64,000 nucleotides of DNA from Deltaproteobacteria bacterium. GTDB taxonomy: Bacteria; Myxococcota_A; UBA796; UBA2385. Position 1 is the stretch's first letter. The number at the start of each line of letters is the position of its first letter. Under the pieces are notes generated by a model. The model did no database searches and was not told where the DNA came from. It worked only from the letters and a program-made list of their open reading frames with translations. Both the position numbers and the translations under genes were made by a program. Shown piece after piece: positions 62,536 to 64,000 of this stretch. The DNA is taken from contig JAGYJW010000018.1 of the NCBI GenBank assembly GCA_018401435.1, positions 51,336 through 115,335 of the forward strand, in the 5' to 3' direction.

Positions 62536-63564
62536 TCAATAGAGGATGCTGTCGATCGGCGCCTCGGCTGGGGGAAGGTCACTCTCGCCCAACAGCTGAC
62601 GCAGATCACGCTCGATCACGCGACAGAGGGAGTTCATCGGCACATCGTTCATGCTGCGTTCAAAGGGGTCTTCGCTGGAGTCGCCGATGCCTTCCATGGT
62701 GAGGAAGACCCAGGAGATGAGCACCGAAGCCGCGAGGTAGGTGATGAGCCAGGGCAGATCGTGGCCTGCGGGAATGCCGGCCGGCAGACGGTCTTTGAAG
62801 ACATCCAGGAGCCCGAAGGGCACGGTGAAGACGAAGACACGGGTGAAGAGTCGGCTGAATTCTGCATACTGGCGGGGCAGGGGGGTCTTCTTGATGCGTT
62901 CGGCGCGGCCCTGCAGGCCGTAGAGCTCCCGCAGGATCTCCATCATCGCGATCTGGTGGAAGAGGTTGACGCCGCCGCCCTGCACCTCGGTGCTCAGGGC
63001 CTGACCCTGGTTGTGGACCAGGTGGGTGGCCGGGTTGACCAGGGGCTTGATCGTGGCCTGCTCTTCCTGGCTGAGGAAGGGTGCCAGCTCGGCATCCCAA
63101 TCGTTGCGCATATGGGCGTCGTGGCGGTCCAGCCGGATCCGGGTCGCGCGCGCGGGCTGGTGGTGGAAGCGCGAGGTGCCGCGCAGCTGGAGCCGCAGGG
63201 CGTTGATCCAGGCCAGGTGCCGGTAGATCAGGCTCTGCCGCAGGGCCCGGGCCGCGTCGCTGTCATCGCCGGGCCGCACATGACAGAGGACGGCGCTGGC
63301 CCAGCTGCGGCTCTCGTTGACCACCCCGCCCCAGATCTTGCGCCCCTCCCAGAAGCGGTCATAGGCCGAGTTGTTCTTGAAGCCCCCGTAGAAGCTGACG
63401 GCGATGCCCATCACCGACAGCGGCACGAAGGGGAGGCGCATCCACTCGAAGCCGGCGATGGCATAGAGCGCATAGACCGCGATGGACCAGACCACGGGCT
63501 TGACGGTGATGGCGGTCCCCCAGGCGAGGACCATGGCCTTCGGAATTCGGCGTTCAGCGAGCAT
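62536..63564 (-). CDS. Bestrophin-family anion channel protein
   Basis: The product is 342 residues from ATG 63564. Typical features are GGFKNNSAYDRFWEGRKIWG, GVVNESRSWASAVL, HQIAMMEILRELYGLQGRAE followed by RIKKTPLPRQYAEF, and the acidic EGIGDSSEDPFERSMNDVP near the end. Four membrane helices are visible, including VKPVVWSIAVYALYAIAGF and ITYLAASVLISWVFLTM. Bacterial bestrophins form pentameric ion channels in the inner membrane. Length and motifs are standard. The neighbours on both sides are also transporters or channels, which suggests an ion-homeostasis group. Confidence 0.9.
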   Translation of the reverse strand: MLAERRIPKAMVLAWGTAITVKPVVWSIAVYALYAIAGFEWMRLPFVPLSVMGIAVSFYGGFKNNSAYDRFWEGRKIWGGVVNESRSWASAVLCHVRPGDDSDAARALRQSLIYRHLAWINALRLQLRGTSRFHHQPARATRIRLDRHDAHMRNDWDAELAPFLSQEEQATIKPLVNPATHLVHNQGQALSTEVQGGGVNLFHQIAMMEILRELYGLQGRAERIKKTPLPRQYAEFSRLFTRVFVFTVPFGLLDVFKDRLPAGIPAGHDLPWLITYLAASVLISWVFLTMEGIGDSSEDPFERSMNDVPMNSLCRVIERDLRQLLGESDLPPAEAPIDSILY

Positions 63565-63573
63565 GGGCCAGGG

Positions 63574-64000
63574 CTAACCGGCCGACTGCGCCGGGTCCGC
63601 CTCTGGGCTGGGTGAAATGAGCACTGCGGGGGCGATCAGGCCTTGCAAGGCGGGGAGGCCGGCGGCCTGGCGCGCCTCGTCCCGCTCTGTCAGCACCACC
63701 TCGGCGCGGCGCCGCAGCTGCACGATCTCTTGCTGCATCGCGCCCATCTGGTCCAAGAGCAGCCCCAGCTTGTCTGCAATATTGGGTTCAAGACCCAACT
63801 CGCGCTTGCGATCGCGCTCCAGTTGCTCGTTCTCCTCGCGGGCCTCCTCCATGCCGCCCATGATGACGCCGATGAAGAGGTTGAGGATGATCATGGCGCC
63901 CAGCAGCATGAAGCTGACGAAGAAGCCCGCCCCCAGCAGCGGTTGGGCCACCGACTGGGTGCACAGCTGCGGATAGTCCCCATAGCCGTAGTTGGCACAT
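63574..64000 (-). CDS. Voltage-gated-type cation channel, C-terminal part (5' end outside window)
   Basis: The frame runs in from the right edge and ends at 63574, about 141 residues seen. It contains the end of the pore region (CANYGYGDYPQLCTQSVAQP) and an S6 helix, GAMIILNLFIGVIMGGMEEA, as in Ion_trans-type sodium or calcium channels. Then come a charged coiled stretch (REENEQLERDRKRELG, DQMGAMQQEIVQLRRRAEVV) and a Pro/Ala tail. The coiled coil after S6 is typical of tetrameric bacterial channels. Selectivity cannot be judged because the filter lies mostly outside. It may be in one operon with the bestrophin gene nine bases downstream. Confidence 0.8.
   Translation of the reverse strand, partial: CANYGYGDYPQLCTQSVAQPLLGAGFFVSFMLLGAMIILNLFIGVIMGGMEEAREENEQLERDRKRELGLEPNIADKLGLLLDQMGAMQQEIVQLRRRAEVVLTERDEARQAAGLPALQGLIAPAVLISPSPEADPAQSAG

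Overview
The window is GC-rich (roughly 70 percent or more by eye), densely packed chromosomal DNA. I think it comes from a myxobacterium-like member of the Myxococcota or a relative. The signs are a secreted protein with a Cys-rich CGDGxCD-type region and a GC-rich/TM/Arg tail like MYXO-CTERM, Ser-Asp linkers in lipoproteins, RND plus LolA-like export genes, a Leptospira-type repeat surface protein and a DUF4157 giant. There is one tRNA (Arg, UCU), no rRNA and no CRISPR array.

Layout. 1-4.8 kb: LysM envelope protein, repeat surface protein, lipoprotein MsrB and an orphan leader-peptide-like protein. 5-7.6 kb: a short Clp-type AAA+ ATPase and a four-CBS protein. 7.7-20.3 kb: two cassettes of ferritin-like protein, carbamoyltransferase and small DUF5989-like membrane protein. 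They point at each other and meet at an inverted repeat near 11.15 kb. Around them are a methyltransferase, three SGNH hydrolases, an arylsulfotransferase-like lipoprotein and a broken GT-C/TPR membrane protein, which looks like a surface-glycan or natural-product modification locus. 20.4-22.75 kb: an IS66-family element with matching terminal repeats and an exact 8-bp target duplication, but broken reading frames. 22.9-30.3 kb: secreted proteins, a VapBC-type toxin-antitoxin pair behind three tandem 12-bp palindromes, tRNA-Arg, an M15 peptidase, a metalloprotease-like protein, a pseudouridine synthase and a lipid-transfer-like protein. 30.4-35.8 kb: an RND exporter, a LolA-like protein and an outer-membrane beta-barrel.

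35.9-41.5 kb (minus): an ECF-type transporter locus (T component, double ATPase, membrane component, WD40-like lipoprotein) with many frameshifts. About 560 bp in its middle codes on the opposite strand, which suggests an inversion. 41.7-44.2 kb: UbiD-family decarboxylase (frameshifted) and a small membrane protein. 44.2-51.8 kb (minus): a giant DUF4157 protein of about 2,050 residues with about eleven beta-rich repeats and a helical C-terminus, plus a 471-residue partner. 53.2-59.7 kb: a urate-degradation locus (PuuD, HIU hydrolase, an OHCU decarboxylase fused to allantoicase, allantoinase) with a malate-synthase-like enzyme, so urate nitrogen and carbon can reach malate. 59.8-64 kb: SLC12-type cotransporter, small secreted protein, bestrophin-like channel and the end of a voltage-gated-type cation channel.

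At least ten loci contain apparent single-base frameshifts, some in homopolymers such as a run of nine C near 36.76 kb. I therefore suspect long-read indel errors as much as genuine decay. Every broken gene here should be read with that in mind.
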